In this document: positions 51,877 through 64,000 of the stretch, in pieces
Layout of the letters: each line of letters opens with the position of its first letter
How positions within the stretch are numbered: position 1 is the stretch's first letter
Assembly: GCA_019925105.1 (NCBI GenBank)
Contig: JAHGAU010000014.1
Location: 868,001 to 932,000, forward strand
Length of the DNA stretch: 64,000 nucleotides
Source of the DNA: Niebla homalea
Taxonomy: Eukaryota > Ascomycota > Lecanoromycetes > Lecanorales > Ramalinaceae
Reading direction: 5' to 3'
Translations under genes and position numbers: made by a program
Notes under the pieces: generated by a model
Seen by the model: the letters and a program-made list of their open reading frames with translations, nothing else
Databases searched by the model: none
What the model was told of the DNA's origin: nothing

Positions 51877-53220
51877 TGTTATGAAACGGCACTTACATAT
51901 ATATAGCATCACGGTTTACGGTATACATAAGCGGGGGTCTTGGCGTACGTATACTTAAATCCATAGTTACCTTAAATAGCTCACTATTAATCATATATTA
52001 TACTTATTACGTTCTTAATAAATAATAATAATAATTAAGTCGGTTCTCTATATATCGTTATATATATAGTAACGCTTATTTAAGCTTTTAATATATATTT
52101 AGTATCTATAGCCATATAAACCTTAAAAATTCTTATTCCGGTGATACTTTATTATATAGCTCAATATTTAGCTCCCTAATATAGAGCCTCTTATAAGCTT
52201 TACAATAATAAACCCCCCGCGGAATAAGAAGAAGAAGTAAAAAGCCATTAATAATGAATTTATATCCTTAGAGTATAATATAAAAGATAAGTTCGTTAAT
52301 GGTAATAATAATAATAATATATTTACCTGAATACCTTCGTAAATAACTTAAGCTTAAGCTTAGGCCGAAAGCTTAACTTAAGCCTAAATAAGTTTACTTC
52401 CAAACTTTACTTATAAATAAGCCGTTAACTTATTAATAATAATTAAAAAATCCATTAATATAAAATTTAATTAGCTTATAAAAATCCTTAACCGTTAATA
52501 GCGTTAATTAAGCGTCGAAGAACTTTATTTACCATTTATAAATCCATAGATTAATATATTAAATCTACCGAATCCATTAAATCCATTAAATCCACTAAAT
52601 CCACCTATATTTCCACCGAATTTTTAAGCCTTTAATATAGGTAATACCCTTCCTATATTAAATTTATTAATAAATTAAGTTATAATTATGCTTAATATAC
52701 GTTAATGAAGTAAAGAGCTTAAGATTTATAACCCCGTACTTAATAACGTTTATACGTTTATAAATCGTATCCGTTAAGTTGTTAAATTAAAAGGCTATAA
52801 AATTATTCAGCTAAATATCAGCTTATAATTACGTAATTTAATTAAGATATAGTATAAAGCTAAACTAACGGACCTTAAGAAATTTATATTTAAGAAAGTA
52901 TCTACTTTAATTAACGTTTTTGTCGATACTTTTATTAAAAGGTTTAAATTGAACTTTATTAAAGCCCTCCATAAGCTGGATATATTACGTTATATACGTA
53001 TAGATATTACCGAGAAGAAAGGCTTAATTATTTATTTTTATGAAATACTTAAATTATTCTATTATTTAGATAGTTATAATACCCTTAATAAGCTAATTAT
53101 AATATTTCAATATATTAAGTACGATTTATAGCTCACCCTTTTAGAACCCATTATTAATAATATCCAGTCCTTTATTAACCAGCTTAATTCTCGTAAATAT
53201 ATATAGTATATGATATAATA
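51877..53220 (+). mobile_element. LTR retrotransposon 5' fragment (LTR, primer site, gag remnant)
   Basis: A probable LTR starts TGTTATGAAACGG at 51,877 and fades near 52,098. It is followed by TTTAGTATCTATAGCC, close to the TTTGGTATC-type primer-binding sites of Copia-like elements. A gag-like open stretch at 52,949-53,131 encodes 60 residues (NFIKALHKLDILRYIRID) without a stop. The fragment ends where LINE copy 2 begins. Copia-type assignment is tentative. Confidence 0.5.
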
Positions 53221-55981
53221 ATTTCTGAATAGAAAGGTTTAAAGATAGCGACGAATAAAGGGACCTTAAAGGTTTAAAACGATGCGTATACGCATAGCTT
53301 TAACGACAGTAAGAGAAGTATATTAAGTACGATAAATAGAAGTAATATAATAGTTAAAAATAAAATAATAAACGGGTAAATAACTTATATTAATAGAAAC
53401 GGCGACGATATATATAAGTAATATAATAATAATAAGTTAGATAACGCTTAAAATAAATAAGGAAATTAAGGTTAATAAAATACATATATTAAAACGTATA
53501 AAACGTATAATAATAATACGGAAATAATAGGTAAATAAGGGGGTAAAAAGGCCGGTACGGTATTAATAGTGAGGAATACGGGCGGGGGGAAAGGGTAAAA
53601 AAACCGCGGTAAAAGTATTATTAAGGATATATAAAGGGGAAATAAAATTAATAAAAAGGATAAGACCTTAAGGGATTAAAAGTAAAAGGCAGAGATAATA
53701 TATCGCTTAATAAATAAAAGCGAAAAAGCGGTAAAGGAAATAGTAAAAACCTTAAAAGGACTTTTTATAATAAAGTAAAAGGATATTATATTAAAGATTT
53801 AACCGATATTACGGATTAAATTAAAAGGCGTAAAAGACTTTTACATAAAAATAAAAATAAAGTTAAAAGAGGCGGAGCGGCTATAAAGCTCTTAAGGGGC
53901 GGTAATAAAAATATTAATAAAGGATAAAAATAACGGTTTATAATTAAATATATAAGGCGAAAGTATAAAAACGGCGGCCCCTTAAATAAAAAAGAATTAA
54001 ACAATAAGGGTAATAAAGGGGGTACCCGCGGTAAAAAATAAAAGGATAACAGAAAAGAAAATAACCGTATTAAGGAAAACGAGGATAATAATAATCCGTC
54101 TATTTAATAATAAGGAAAAAAACGTAATAATAAAAATAAATCCGTTATAATTAATAAAAGCTTTTAAAGTAATAATAAATCGTTAATAGAATAAATTATT
54201 ACGGTACGTAAATTATAAAATAAAGATATCCTCCTTAATATAACGTTTTTAAAAATAAAAGAAAGCTTAAAAAGGTTTAAGGTTTAAATTAATAAAAGAA
54301 AATATAAGTTAATTAAAGTTTTAAGGCAATTATTTATTATTATAATAAATAAGATATATTTATTACGTTTTAAGGAAATTAAAAAAGAAATTATATTAAA
54401 AAATATAGAAAAAAAGAATATAATTCTTTATTTAAAGCTTAAGATCATTAACTATAAGTTTCCGTTAATAATAGAAAGATTTAATTCCTTAAAACGTATA
54501 AAAAGGTATTTTACCGTTATATTAAATATAACGTTAATAAAAATATATAATAATATCTTAAATAAAAGGATTATTAAAAAAAGATCTTTTAAAATAACTT
54601 AATTATAAAATAAAATAATTAATATTTATTAATATTTTAAATATTAAGGCTATAAATATATTATTATAAAATATTTTAATATTATAAAATATATAATTTA
54701 TATTAAGGATTATAATACTTATAAATATATAAAGTTAATAATTAAAAGGCTTATAAAAAATATATTTAAATACGTTATATATAATAAGGAGGGATATTTA
54801 ATATAAAATTTTAAGTATATAATAAAAGTTAAGGAGATTAAACGTAAGGAAACCCGGATAACCGTGAAAATCCAACGGTATAATACGTATAAAACTGGTT
54901 TAATAAGCCAATTAAAAATAACCTTAAAACGCAAACTTAATTAATTAAATAATAAGGGGTAAATAGTAATAAAGAAAAAAAAGTTTTTTATAATCCTAAC
55001 TTTAAAAACCGGCCGTTTTATATCTTTAATAATAACCGGGAAAATATTAAAATAGAAAACGTTTAACTTTAATAAGAAGTCCGTAATTTAAATAAATATA
55101 AAAAAAAGAACTTTTATAAAGGTTAATATATAATATATTAATATTTTTAAGAATAATATAATATAACGTTTATAATAAAAGAATTAAAATAATAATATTA
55201 ATATTTAAGTTTAAAGAAATTAAGAACGTTAATATTATAATAATATAAGAATTACTATATAATCTATATATATATTTATTTATTAACCCGGAAAAAGGGT
55301 TTTATTTAACCTTTAAAAGGAATAAGATAATCAGAATATATTTCTTTATAAATAAACGGTTTAATATAAATAATTAAAATATTATTTATTACAATAGAAA
55401 CCTTTATATATTCCGTATTATAAAAAAAAAGGACTTAAAAAACGATTTTAATATTTATAATATATATAATTTATTATCGGCCAATAAAAAAAAAGCATTT
55501 ATAATACTATTACTTAAAAAGGTCTTAATTATTTTAAGTAAATATATATTATTTAAAGACTTTAACCTATATTATTATATATAAAATGAAGAAAAATATA
55601 TAATAAATTACGTTAAATCGGACGATTTATTAATAGTTATTACTTAAATTAATTTCTTATTATTAATATTATAAAAGATTATTACATAAAAAAGTTATAA
55701 GTTTAAAATAACGTTAAAGCTAATTTTTAATATGGAAAAGGTTATTAACGCGGTTATAATATATAAGCCGCGAAAGAACTTAAAATATAACTTAAATTAT
55801 ATATTAATATAAATAACTTTAAATTAAACCGTTAATATAACCTTATTATTACCAGTAAAAAGGGCGTAAAAAACGGTTAAAATAATAAAGGTTTATATAA
55901 AAACGGAAGAAACGGTAATACGGTTTACGGACCTCCCTTAATTAAATAATAAAGACCGGATCGATTTTTTTATAAAGTAAA
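53221..55981 (+). mobile_element. Tad1-like LINE, copy 2, truncated by a gypsy element
   Basis: Collinear with copy 1 (46,071 to about 48,840) at high similarity; for instance both share AAATAAAGATATCCTCCTTA. The ORF1 start codon is RIP-changed to ATA at about 53,249. It stops at 55,981 inside ORF2, exactly where TGTTAAGCC begins. Confidence 0.82.
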
Positions 55982-58900
55982 TGTTAAGCCAGACGTATGC
56001 CTAAAGCTTAAGGATAGTATGGTAATGTAAAATGTATATATAGCCTTAATAAATGGTATATTTAATAAGTAAATTAATTATTAAAGAAGTAAAAAGAAAA
56101 GTGGGAAGGATAAGTATTAAGTATTCTTATAACCCAATTACGCTAGGGTTATAAAGTAAGTATTAATTTTTATATTATTTCTTATTATAATAATATTTCT
56201 TCTCTTTAATACTTTATCCTTAAAGCTATAATTTTTAATTATAATTTTAAAATAATTTATTATATACCTTTAAAAAATTTAATAAGAAAAAAAAGGAAAA
56301 AAATTTATAAGTTTTACGGTATAAATATATAATATATTTACTTAATTCTTAACGTTAATAATATTAATATTACCCAGTAAAAATCTTTATATTTATAAAT
56401 AAAAATACTTTAAACTTATAATAATATATATATTCTCTTAAATATATATTTTATTTTTTTTATTATATAATAATATTTAAATTATAATTAACTTACGTTT
56501 AAGGTATATAATTATATTAAAATTATTTATTAATAATTTCTTTTAATTTACTTAACTTCCGGTTAAGTTATTTTTATAATTATTAAATAAATTATTTAAT
56601 AAAGTTTATTTATATTATATAAATAATATTTAATAAAAAGTATTATTTATAATATATTTATTATTTTTATAAGCCTTTATATAAATTATATAATATTAAA
56701 GTTAATAAAAAAAGTTAAAATTAATAAAGTATTCCCGTTATTTAACTAGAAAAACGCTATATAAAATTATGTACCTCCGATTTTATTATTTTTATATAAC
56801 GTAACCGTTATATAGGTTAAACGTATATTTAAATTTTACTTAAGTTAAATACTTAAATAAATTATATATTTTTATATTATTATTAACTTATTTTAATATT
56901 TAAAGAAAATAAAAAATAATATAAAAATATATAAATAAATTTTATTAAATATTTTATAAAATTCTTATATTTTTTAATTATTATAAAATTAAAGTTTTCT
57001 TAATAAGGTATTATTAAAATATTAATATTAATTAAATATAAACGTAATATAATTAATAATATTAATTATATAACTTTTATACTTAAGTAATTAATTAACT
57101 TAAGTCATTTTATTATAAGTATATTTTTATTATAATTTATATATTATTAATTATATTATAGTTTAAACTTAATTTACTTTAACCTCCGGATTTTAATATA
57201 GAATTTAAGTAATTAATACGTAAAAATCTTTTTTTTAAACGTAATTTATCCGTTATAAATACCGGCGGATCGCCCGTATAATATATTTTTATTTTATTAA
57301 TATTTTATTTATTTTTAACGTTTATTTTATAAATTCTACGTTTATTAATTAATTTTAAGTTTTCTTTAATATCTTCCGTTATTTCTCCGGTAAGTTTATT
57401 ATAGTTTAATTTCCTTATATTATATTAAACCTTTTATAGCCCTTTAACGGGTTATAAGCGTTTATATTTAAAAATATTAATAAACCTTTAATTATAAATT
57501 ATTTTATAAGGTAATAACTTCTTAAGTATATTTACTTTATATTATATAATATTATAAATTATTTAATTAATTAAAATACGTTTTTATTATAAAAAGATTA
57601 TAAGTTTAAGTATTAGTTCTTATATAGGGTTTAAATAAATAATAAATAAATTATAATAAAAGAATATAAAGGATAATAAGTTTAAAGGATTATAAGTTAA
57701 TAATACTTAATATATATATATAAATAATAATATTTTTATATTTATATTAAGGCTTATCTTTATAATAAAATTAAATATTTTATATTTAAATTATACGTTT
57801 TATACTTTATATTATAATTATTTATATTTTTTATTAAATATATTTTATAATTTTTTTATATACTTTAAATTCTTTATTAAAATTTATTTATTATAAATAA
57901 TTAAAAACCCTTTTTATTTAATTTTATAATATAATTTTTTATTAATCTTATTATAATTAAATAATTAAATAATTTCCTATTTTAATTTATTATCGATAAA
58001 ATCCGATAATAAATAATTATTTTTAATTTTAAAATATTTCTTATATAATTTAAGTAAAAATATATAAAATATATTATATATCCTATAAATAAATAATAAA
58101 ATTAAACGGTACGCTTAATATCCGATTAACTTAAAAACCGTAAACGGGCCGATAAATTTATATAAAAGTTTTTTATTTAATTATTTTTATTTAATATTTT
58201 TTATAAATAATATAATTATATTTTTAATTTTATACTTTTAAGCTTTATATTTATAATTATAAAATTTTATTTCCGTTTCCTTAATACGTTATTAATATTT
58301 TATTATATCGTTTTAAACCGTTAATAACTTTTTAACTTTTTTAATTATAATTAAGACTTTTATTTTATTTAATTTATTATTAATTTATTTTTAAAATATT
58401 AAAAAATATTTTATTAAAATTTTTAATAAAGGCTTATTAATTATAATATTATTATTTATAAAATAAATAAAGTTTATAATTTTTAATATTAAAGTTTAAT
58501 TATTTTAATTCTTATAATAATACGTTTTAAAATAATACTTAAGAGTTTAATTTTATTATTCCGTTTAATTATCCGTTTAAAAATTAAAAAAAATACTTAA
58601 TTTACGGAGTATATATATTACGTTATATACCTTAAATTAATAAGAACTTATAAAAAATAAGCCTTAATTAATTATAATATTTTTAAAAGCTTTATATCTT
58701 TAAAATATATATTAAAAAAGAAATTTAATTAACTTAAGAATAATAATTTTCTTAATTATAAGAAATAATCTTAATTTCTTAATTAAATAATTAATTATAA
58801 TTAAAATTATATTATATATATAGCCTTATTATTTATTAAATAATAAATTTATAATAAAATCTATAATAATTTCTTAAAAAAAATATAATGGTATTAATAA

Positions 58901-59300
58901 ATTATTTAATTTACTATAAAGTTTATATTTAAGAACTTTAACTCTTTAATAGATATTATATAAATTAATATATAATTTAATATTTATATTTATATTTTCT
59001 TAAATATAAGATTTATTAAGGACTTCCTTAATACGGTTACTTTTAAAATATCCCAAGGTAAGGTTATTATAATATTATCTTAATAACTTTTTTCATACGG
59101 TTTTTTTAATAAGGATATATAAACGCTTATTATATTTTAGAAAACCGGTTAAATTAAATATTTATTTATTGGTTTTCTTAAGTACTTTATTTATAAACTT
59201 AACGCTTTTACGGTTTAAAATAAAGGTATTTTTAACTTAAAGTGCCTTAATAAATTCTATTATAAATTTAATCTTGGGATTATATACCGTTTTATACGTT
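55982..59300 (-). mobile_element. Ty3/gypsy element, minus strand: terminal repeat and integrase end
   Basis: From 55,982 (TGTTAAGCC, the complement of an LTR end GGCTTAACA) about 840 bases recur at 63,166-64,000. On the minus strand the integrase is legible: zinc-binding region and RVKVLKYKLYSKLNNLLIPL at about 58,960-58,880, catalytic-core start EIIIDFIINLL near 58,850, and the C-terminal KLLYKFIGPFTVFKLIGY block near 58,130. The reverse transcriptase side is missing between here and the LINE. It inserted into LINE copy 2. Confidence 0.7.
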
Positions 59301-59900
59301 ATTATAACTCGGATAACGGTATATAGAATAAATTATTTATAATTAATAATCTTAATAATAAGGTTAAGTTATTCCTTAACTACGTTATAAATACATATAA
59401 TTTATATACTTATAATATTACCCTTTTTTAGAGTTTAAGGGTCCTTACGTTTTATATAATATACTAATTTTAAGTACGTTTCCCGAATAACGTTAATTAT
59501 TAAATTCCGAATTATTTCCTCCGAAGGGGGAATAATTATTAACGGTTTATATATGTCATTTTTACGTTTTTATACCGTTTTATTTTAATTAATTTCTTTA
59601 ATAATTTTATTTAAGTAATTATTTAATTTAATAAGATTTTAATTAATAATATAAAAACCTTAAATTTTAATATTAGAATAAAAGTTATTTTATAAATACC
59701 GTTAATTATTCTTAAATATCGGTTTTAAACTTTCTATAATATTTAAATAAACTTTTTTTTATATCCCGGAGTACTTTTAGGTATATATTAAATAATTATA
59801 ATATATATTATAAGTAACTTCATTACGGTTTAATAAATAGTTTAAACCTTTTATAACGTAACTTTTTATATTAATACGGCGAAATAAATAAAACCTTTTT
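59300..59900 (-). other. unassigned AT-rich stretch between gypsy and LINE remnants
   Basis: Either the end of the minus-strand LINE or the upstream part of the minus-strand gypsy pol. A minus-strand peptide containing IIIPPSEEIIRNL at about 59,510 could belong to either. Confidence 0.4.
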
Positions 59901-62900
59901 TTTTTATAAAGTTATTTTCTTTTAAATTTTTTTTATATAGTCTTTTTAGTTAAGTTTTCTATTTATTTAAAGGTTAAGGACTTTAATATTGGTATTTAAC
60001 TTTACCGTAATTTTATTTAAGTTTATTATAATTATTATATTATATAACTTTAGGCTTTTAATTATATAAATAAACTTATATTTATATAACTTAAATTAAG
60101 CTTTATAAATTTTTATTTATTAAAAATAAACTTTATAAGCTTATTTTAATTTTAAATAATTTATACGTATAAAGATATTATAAGCTAAGAAATAAATATT
60201 ATTAATAAAATTTTTAACTTAAACCTTTTATTTTAACTTAATAAACTTTTTAATTAATAAACCGTTAAAAAATAAAAATAATATAAAAGAAATAAGCGAT
60301 TTTTAAGGAATCCTTATTATAATGGGCTTTATTAAATTTATTTTTTATTTTAAATTAATTAACGTAGGTTAATTGCTTAAGAAACTTTTTATTTACTTAA
60401 TTAAGAAAAATAATATCTTTTTCTTTTTAAGTTATATAATAATTTTTAATAATTTATTTTATTAAAAATATTTATAATATTAAGGGAAAAAAGACTTATA
60501 ATATACTTCTTCCCGTAATTTTATATTATATATACGTTATTAATTAATCCTTTAAGGGTTATTTTTATTAATTAATTTCTTTTTACTTTTATTTATTAAT
60601 CGGGGAAAAGTCCGTAATTCTTTATATAATTATTAAAAATCTTAATTATTATTATCTTTAAGGTTTTTTTTAATATATAAAGGAGTATAATAAATCTATA
60701 AGACTTTACTTTAAAGTAATCCGGCTTAATAAGCTTCTTAAGGATAATTATTTTTATTTCTTTAAATTTATATAAATAATAATTAACGTTAAAATATATT
60801 TAAAAAAAATAAATAAAAACTTTTTTAAATAATAAAATTATTATTAATAAAAATTTATTAAGAATTTTATTTAATTTTAAGGCTTTATTTTTCTTTAATT
60901 TATTAATTATAATAATTATTATATTTTATATTATTACCTTATTTATTAATATAAAATTAAAGTATATAATATTATTAATATCGTTTAAGTTAACTTTTAA
61001 CGGAAAAGGGAAAAATACTTTTTTAAGGGTTTTAATTTTACCGTTAAAAATATTAATTAATATATTATTAAGTCTTTTAAAAAGCAGGAATTTAAGGATA
61101 AGCTTTAATTTCTTATTTTATTTTTTATTATATTTTATTAACTTTTAAATATTATGAAATAAAATAATTAAGTTATATACCGTAAATTAAAAGTATATTT
61201 ATTTAATTTTTTTAATAGTTTTTTTTCTTTTTTCTTAAATAACCCTTAATTAATTAAGTATCTTTTAATTTTTATATTTAAAAACTTACTTAATTAATTT
61301 TTTATTTTTATAATTACGGTTATATACTTTTTATTTTAATAAGTTTTAACTTTTTAAAAGGGTTTTATTATTAAGATTATTTTATTAATTATTTTATTTA
61401 ATATTTTTATTATTTACTTTATAAAAAGGTTAATCCAGTTTTTATTATTTAATTAAGGGAGGTTTACGAATTATATTATTATATTCTCCGTTTTTATATA
61501 AACTTTTATTTTTAAAATTATTTTTTACGCTTTCCTTATTGGTAATAATAAAGTTATATTAATAATTTAATTTAAAGTTATTTATATCGGTATATAAAAT
61601 GAATTATATTTTAAGTTTTTTTATAACCTATATATTATAATTATGCTAATAACTTTTTTTATATTAAAAATTAAATTAATCGTTATTTTAAATTTATAAC
61701 TTTTTTATATAATAATCCCTTATAATATTAATAATAAGAAATTAACTTAAGTAATAATTATTAATAAATTATTTAATTTAATATAATTTATTATACGTTT
61801 TTCCTTATTTTATATATAATAATATAAGTTAAAGTTTTTAAATAATATATATTTATTTAAAGTAATTAAGATTTCTTTAAGTAACGGTGTTATAAAAGGT
61901 CTTTTTTATTAATTAACGGCGGGTTATACGTATTATAAATATTAAGGTTACCCTTTAAATCCCCTTCTTTTATAATACAGAATATATAAAGATTTCTATT
62001 ATAATAAATAATATCTTAATTATTTATATTAAACCGTTTATTTGTAAAAAAAATATTTTAATTATCTTATCCCCCTTAAAGATTAAATAAAATTTTTCTT
62101 CCGGATTAATAAATAAATATATATATAAATTATACGGTAATTTTTATATTATTATAATATTAACATTTTTAATTTTTTAAAATTTAAATATTAATATTAT
62201 TATTTAATTTTTTTTACTATAAACGTTATATTATATTATTTTTAAAAGTATTAATATATTATATATTAATTTTTATAAAGGCTCCCTTTTTTATATTTAT
62301 TTAAGTCTTAAATTTCTTATTAAAATTAAACGTTTTTTAATTTAATATTCTCCCGGTTATTATTAAAACCGTAAAACGGCCGGCCCTTAAAATCGGAATC
62401 GTAAAAAGCTTCCTTTTCTTTATTTTATCCGTTACCGTTATTTACCCCTTATTATTTAATTAATTAACTTTATATTTTAAGGTTATTTTTAATTAACTTA
62501 TTAAATTAATTTTATACGTATTATACCGTTGGATTTTTACGGTTATCCGGGTTTCCTTACGTTTAATCTCTTTAACTTTTATTATATATTTAAAATCCTA
62601 TATTAAGTATCCCTCCTTATTATATATAATGTATTTAAATATATTTTTTATAAGTTTTTTAATTATTAACTTTATATATTTATAGGTATTATAATCTTTA
62701 ATATAAATTATATATTTTATAATATTAAAATATTTTATAATAATATATTTATAGCTTTAATACTTAAAATATTAATAAATATTTATTATTTTATTTTATA
62801 ATTAAATTATTTTAAGAGATTTCTTTTTAATAATTTTTTTATCTAAAACGTTATTATATATTTTTATTAACGTTACGTTTAATATAACGGTAAAGTATTT

Positions 62901-63165
62901 CTTTATATATTTTAAAAAGTTAAATTTTTTTATTACCGGAGGAAGTTTATAATTAATAATTTTAAGCCTTAAGTAGAGAATTATATTTTCTTTTTCTATA
63001 TTTTTTAACGTAACCTTTTTCTTAGCTTTTATAAAACGTAATAAATATATTTTATTTACCGTAACGGTAAATAATTACCTTAGAATTTTAACCGATTTAT
63101 ATTCTTTTTTATTAATTTAAGTTTTAAACCTTTTTAAGTTTTCTTTCGTTTTTAAAGATATTATA
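59900..63165 (-). mobile_element. Tad1-like LINE, copy 3, minus strand, truncated at both ends
   Basis: The reverse complement aligns with copy 1 from about 47,085 to 50,300: the stretch near 61,050-61,110 matches 49,150-49,230, that near 60,490-60,540 matches 49,700-49,750, and that near 59,965-60,060 matches 50,190-50,285. Its upstream end is cut at 63,165 where TGTTAAGCC begins again. All frames are broken by RIP. Confidence 0.78.
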
Positions 63166-64000
63166 TGTTAAGCCAGACGTATGCCTAAAGCTTAAGGGTA
63201 GTATAGTAATGTGAAATATATATATAGCCTTAATAAATGGTATATTTGGTAAGTAAATTAATTATTAAAGAAGTAAAAGGAAAAGTGGGAAGGATAAGTA
63301 TTAAGTATTCTTATAGCCCAGTTACATTAGGGTTATAAAGTAAATATTAACCTTTATATTATTTCCTATTATAATAATACCTCCTTTCCTTAATACTTTA
63401 TCCTTAAAGCTATAGCTTTTAATTATAATTTTAAAATAATTTATTAAAAACCTTTAAAAAAACTTAATAAAAAAAATTAAAAATTTATAAGCTTTACGGT
63501 ATAAATATATAATATACTTAGTTAATTCTTAACGTTAATAATATTAATATTACCCGGTAAAAATCTTTATATTTATAAATAAAAATACTTTAAATTTATA
63601 ATAATATATATATTCTCTTAAATGTATATTTTATTTTTTTTACCATATAATAATATTTAAGTTATAATTAACTTATATTTAAGTTATATAATTATATTAA
63701 AATTATTTATTAATAATTTCTTTTAATCCGTTTAATTTTTAATTAAATTATTTTTATAATTATTAAATAAATTATTTATAAGGTTTACTTATATTATATA
63801 AATAACGTTTAATAAAAAGTATTATTTATAATATATTTATTACCTTTATAAGCCTTTATATAAATTATATAATATTAAAATTAATAAAAAAAAATTAAAA
63901 TTAATAAAGTATTCCTATTATTTAACTGGAAAAACATTATATAAAATTATACGTTTCCGATTTTATTATTTTTACGCGATATAACCGTTATATAAATTAA
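63166..64000 (-). repeat. second copy of the gypsy terminal repeat, running off the window
   Basis: About 835 bases collinear with 55,982-56,820, starting with the same TGTTAAGCCAGACGTATGCC. It could be the partner LTR of the minus-strand element or a separate insertion of the same family into LINE copy 3; the deciding sequence is beyond 64,000. Confidence 0.7.

Larger units (their letters stand above)
20280..64000. repeat. RIP-degraded transposon isochore
   Basis: CpA and TpG are strongly depleted and TpA is in excess throughout, while CpG, GpC and GG/CC runs survive. This is what C-to-T change at CpA on both strands leaves behind. ATG is nearly absent and stops are dense, so even clear reverse transcriptase and integrase frames are broken. 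Less affected islands mark LTR cores and later insertions, such as 25,475-26,818 and 30,503-30,657. Confidence 0.93.

Noticed and set aside
52949..54934. Open frames of 60-71 codons in the AT-rich part as functional genes
   Set aside because: They are surviving gaps between RIP stops in a gag remnant or antisense to LINE sequence; composition is Ile/Leu/Tyr/Phe/Lys-biased as expected of AT-rich DNA.
20280..64000. Mitochondrial or other organellar origin of the AT-rich block
   Set aside because: Fragments of gypsy integrase and reverse transcriptase, LINE reverse transcriptase, LTRs with 5-base duplications and CpA-specific loss show a nuclear RIP-altered transposon block.

Overview
The window is nuclear DNA of a filamentous ascomycete (Pezizomycotina). 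The genes carry short introns (about 47-98 bases) with GT..AG ends, the encoded families are fungal (Zn2Cys6 factor, Vts1, Sec23, Tfc4), and the right-hand two thirds shows the classic scar of repeat-induced point mutation (RIP). I cannot name the genus or class from the sequence.

Left part, about 1-20,010, is an ordinary gene-bearing segment of balanced base composition. In order it holds a 5'-complete but window-truncated sec23 (COPII coat, minus), tfc4/sfc4 (TFIIIC TPR subunit, minus), vts1 (SAM-domain RNA-binding protein, plus), an F-box/leucine-rich-like protein with unresolved 5' end (plus), an unrecognised 502-residue protein (plus), an MFS sugar-type transporter (minus), a Zn2Cys6 transcription factor (plus) and a metal-dependent cyclase-family hydrolase (plus). 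The last three form a transporter / regulator / enzyme group around a divergent promoter, which looks like a small catabolic cluster. I joined exons by hand from reading frame, splice signals and family conservation; lengths and phases close exactly for seven of the eight gene models. The exception is the F-box gene, whose start is not found.

From about 20,280 to the end at 64,000 the DNA is an AT-rich isochore made of transposable elements in which CpA/TpG has largely become TpA. ATG codons are almost absent and stops are everywhere, so no intact gene is left. Because LTR ends and 5-base target duplications survive, the nesting can be read: a Ty3/gypsy element (element B, 20,804-40,330, duplication GAATC) was invaded in its 5' LTR by a 2.3-kb LTR element (A, 20,955-23,289, TTAAT), in its internal region by a 1.34-kb GC-rich miniature LTR element (25,475-26,818, CCGTT), and in its RNase H region by a second gypsy element (C, 28,907-37,317, TATTT). 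Element C itself carries a barely mutated solo LTR (30,503-30,657, AAATT) and a short inverted-repeat insertion (33,222-33,750). Removing the insertions leaves element B at about 7.4 kb, and its two LTRs at 216 bases each.

Further right lie a 2.18-kb non-autonomous LTR element (D, 41,536-43,718, ATATA), two plus-strand and one minus-strand copies of a Tad1-like LINE, fragments of further LTR elements, and a minus-strand gypsy integrase region whose outer repeat recurs at the window end. The most unusual object is the miniature LTR element: it has escaped strong RIP, is packed with repeated CCCTGCGGGG-type hairpins, and carries tRNA-like A-box and B-box motifs across the LTR/internal junction.
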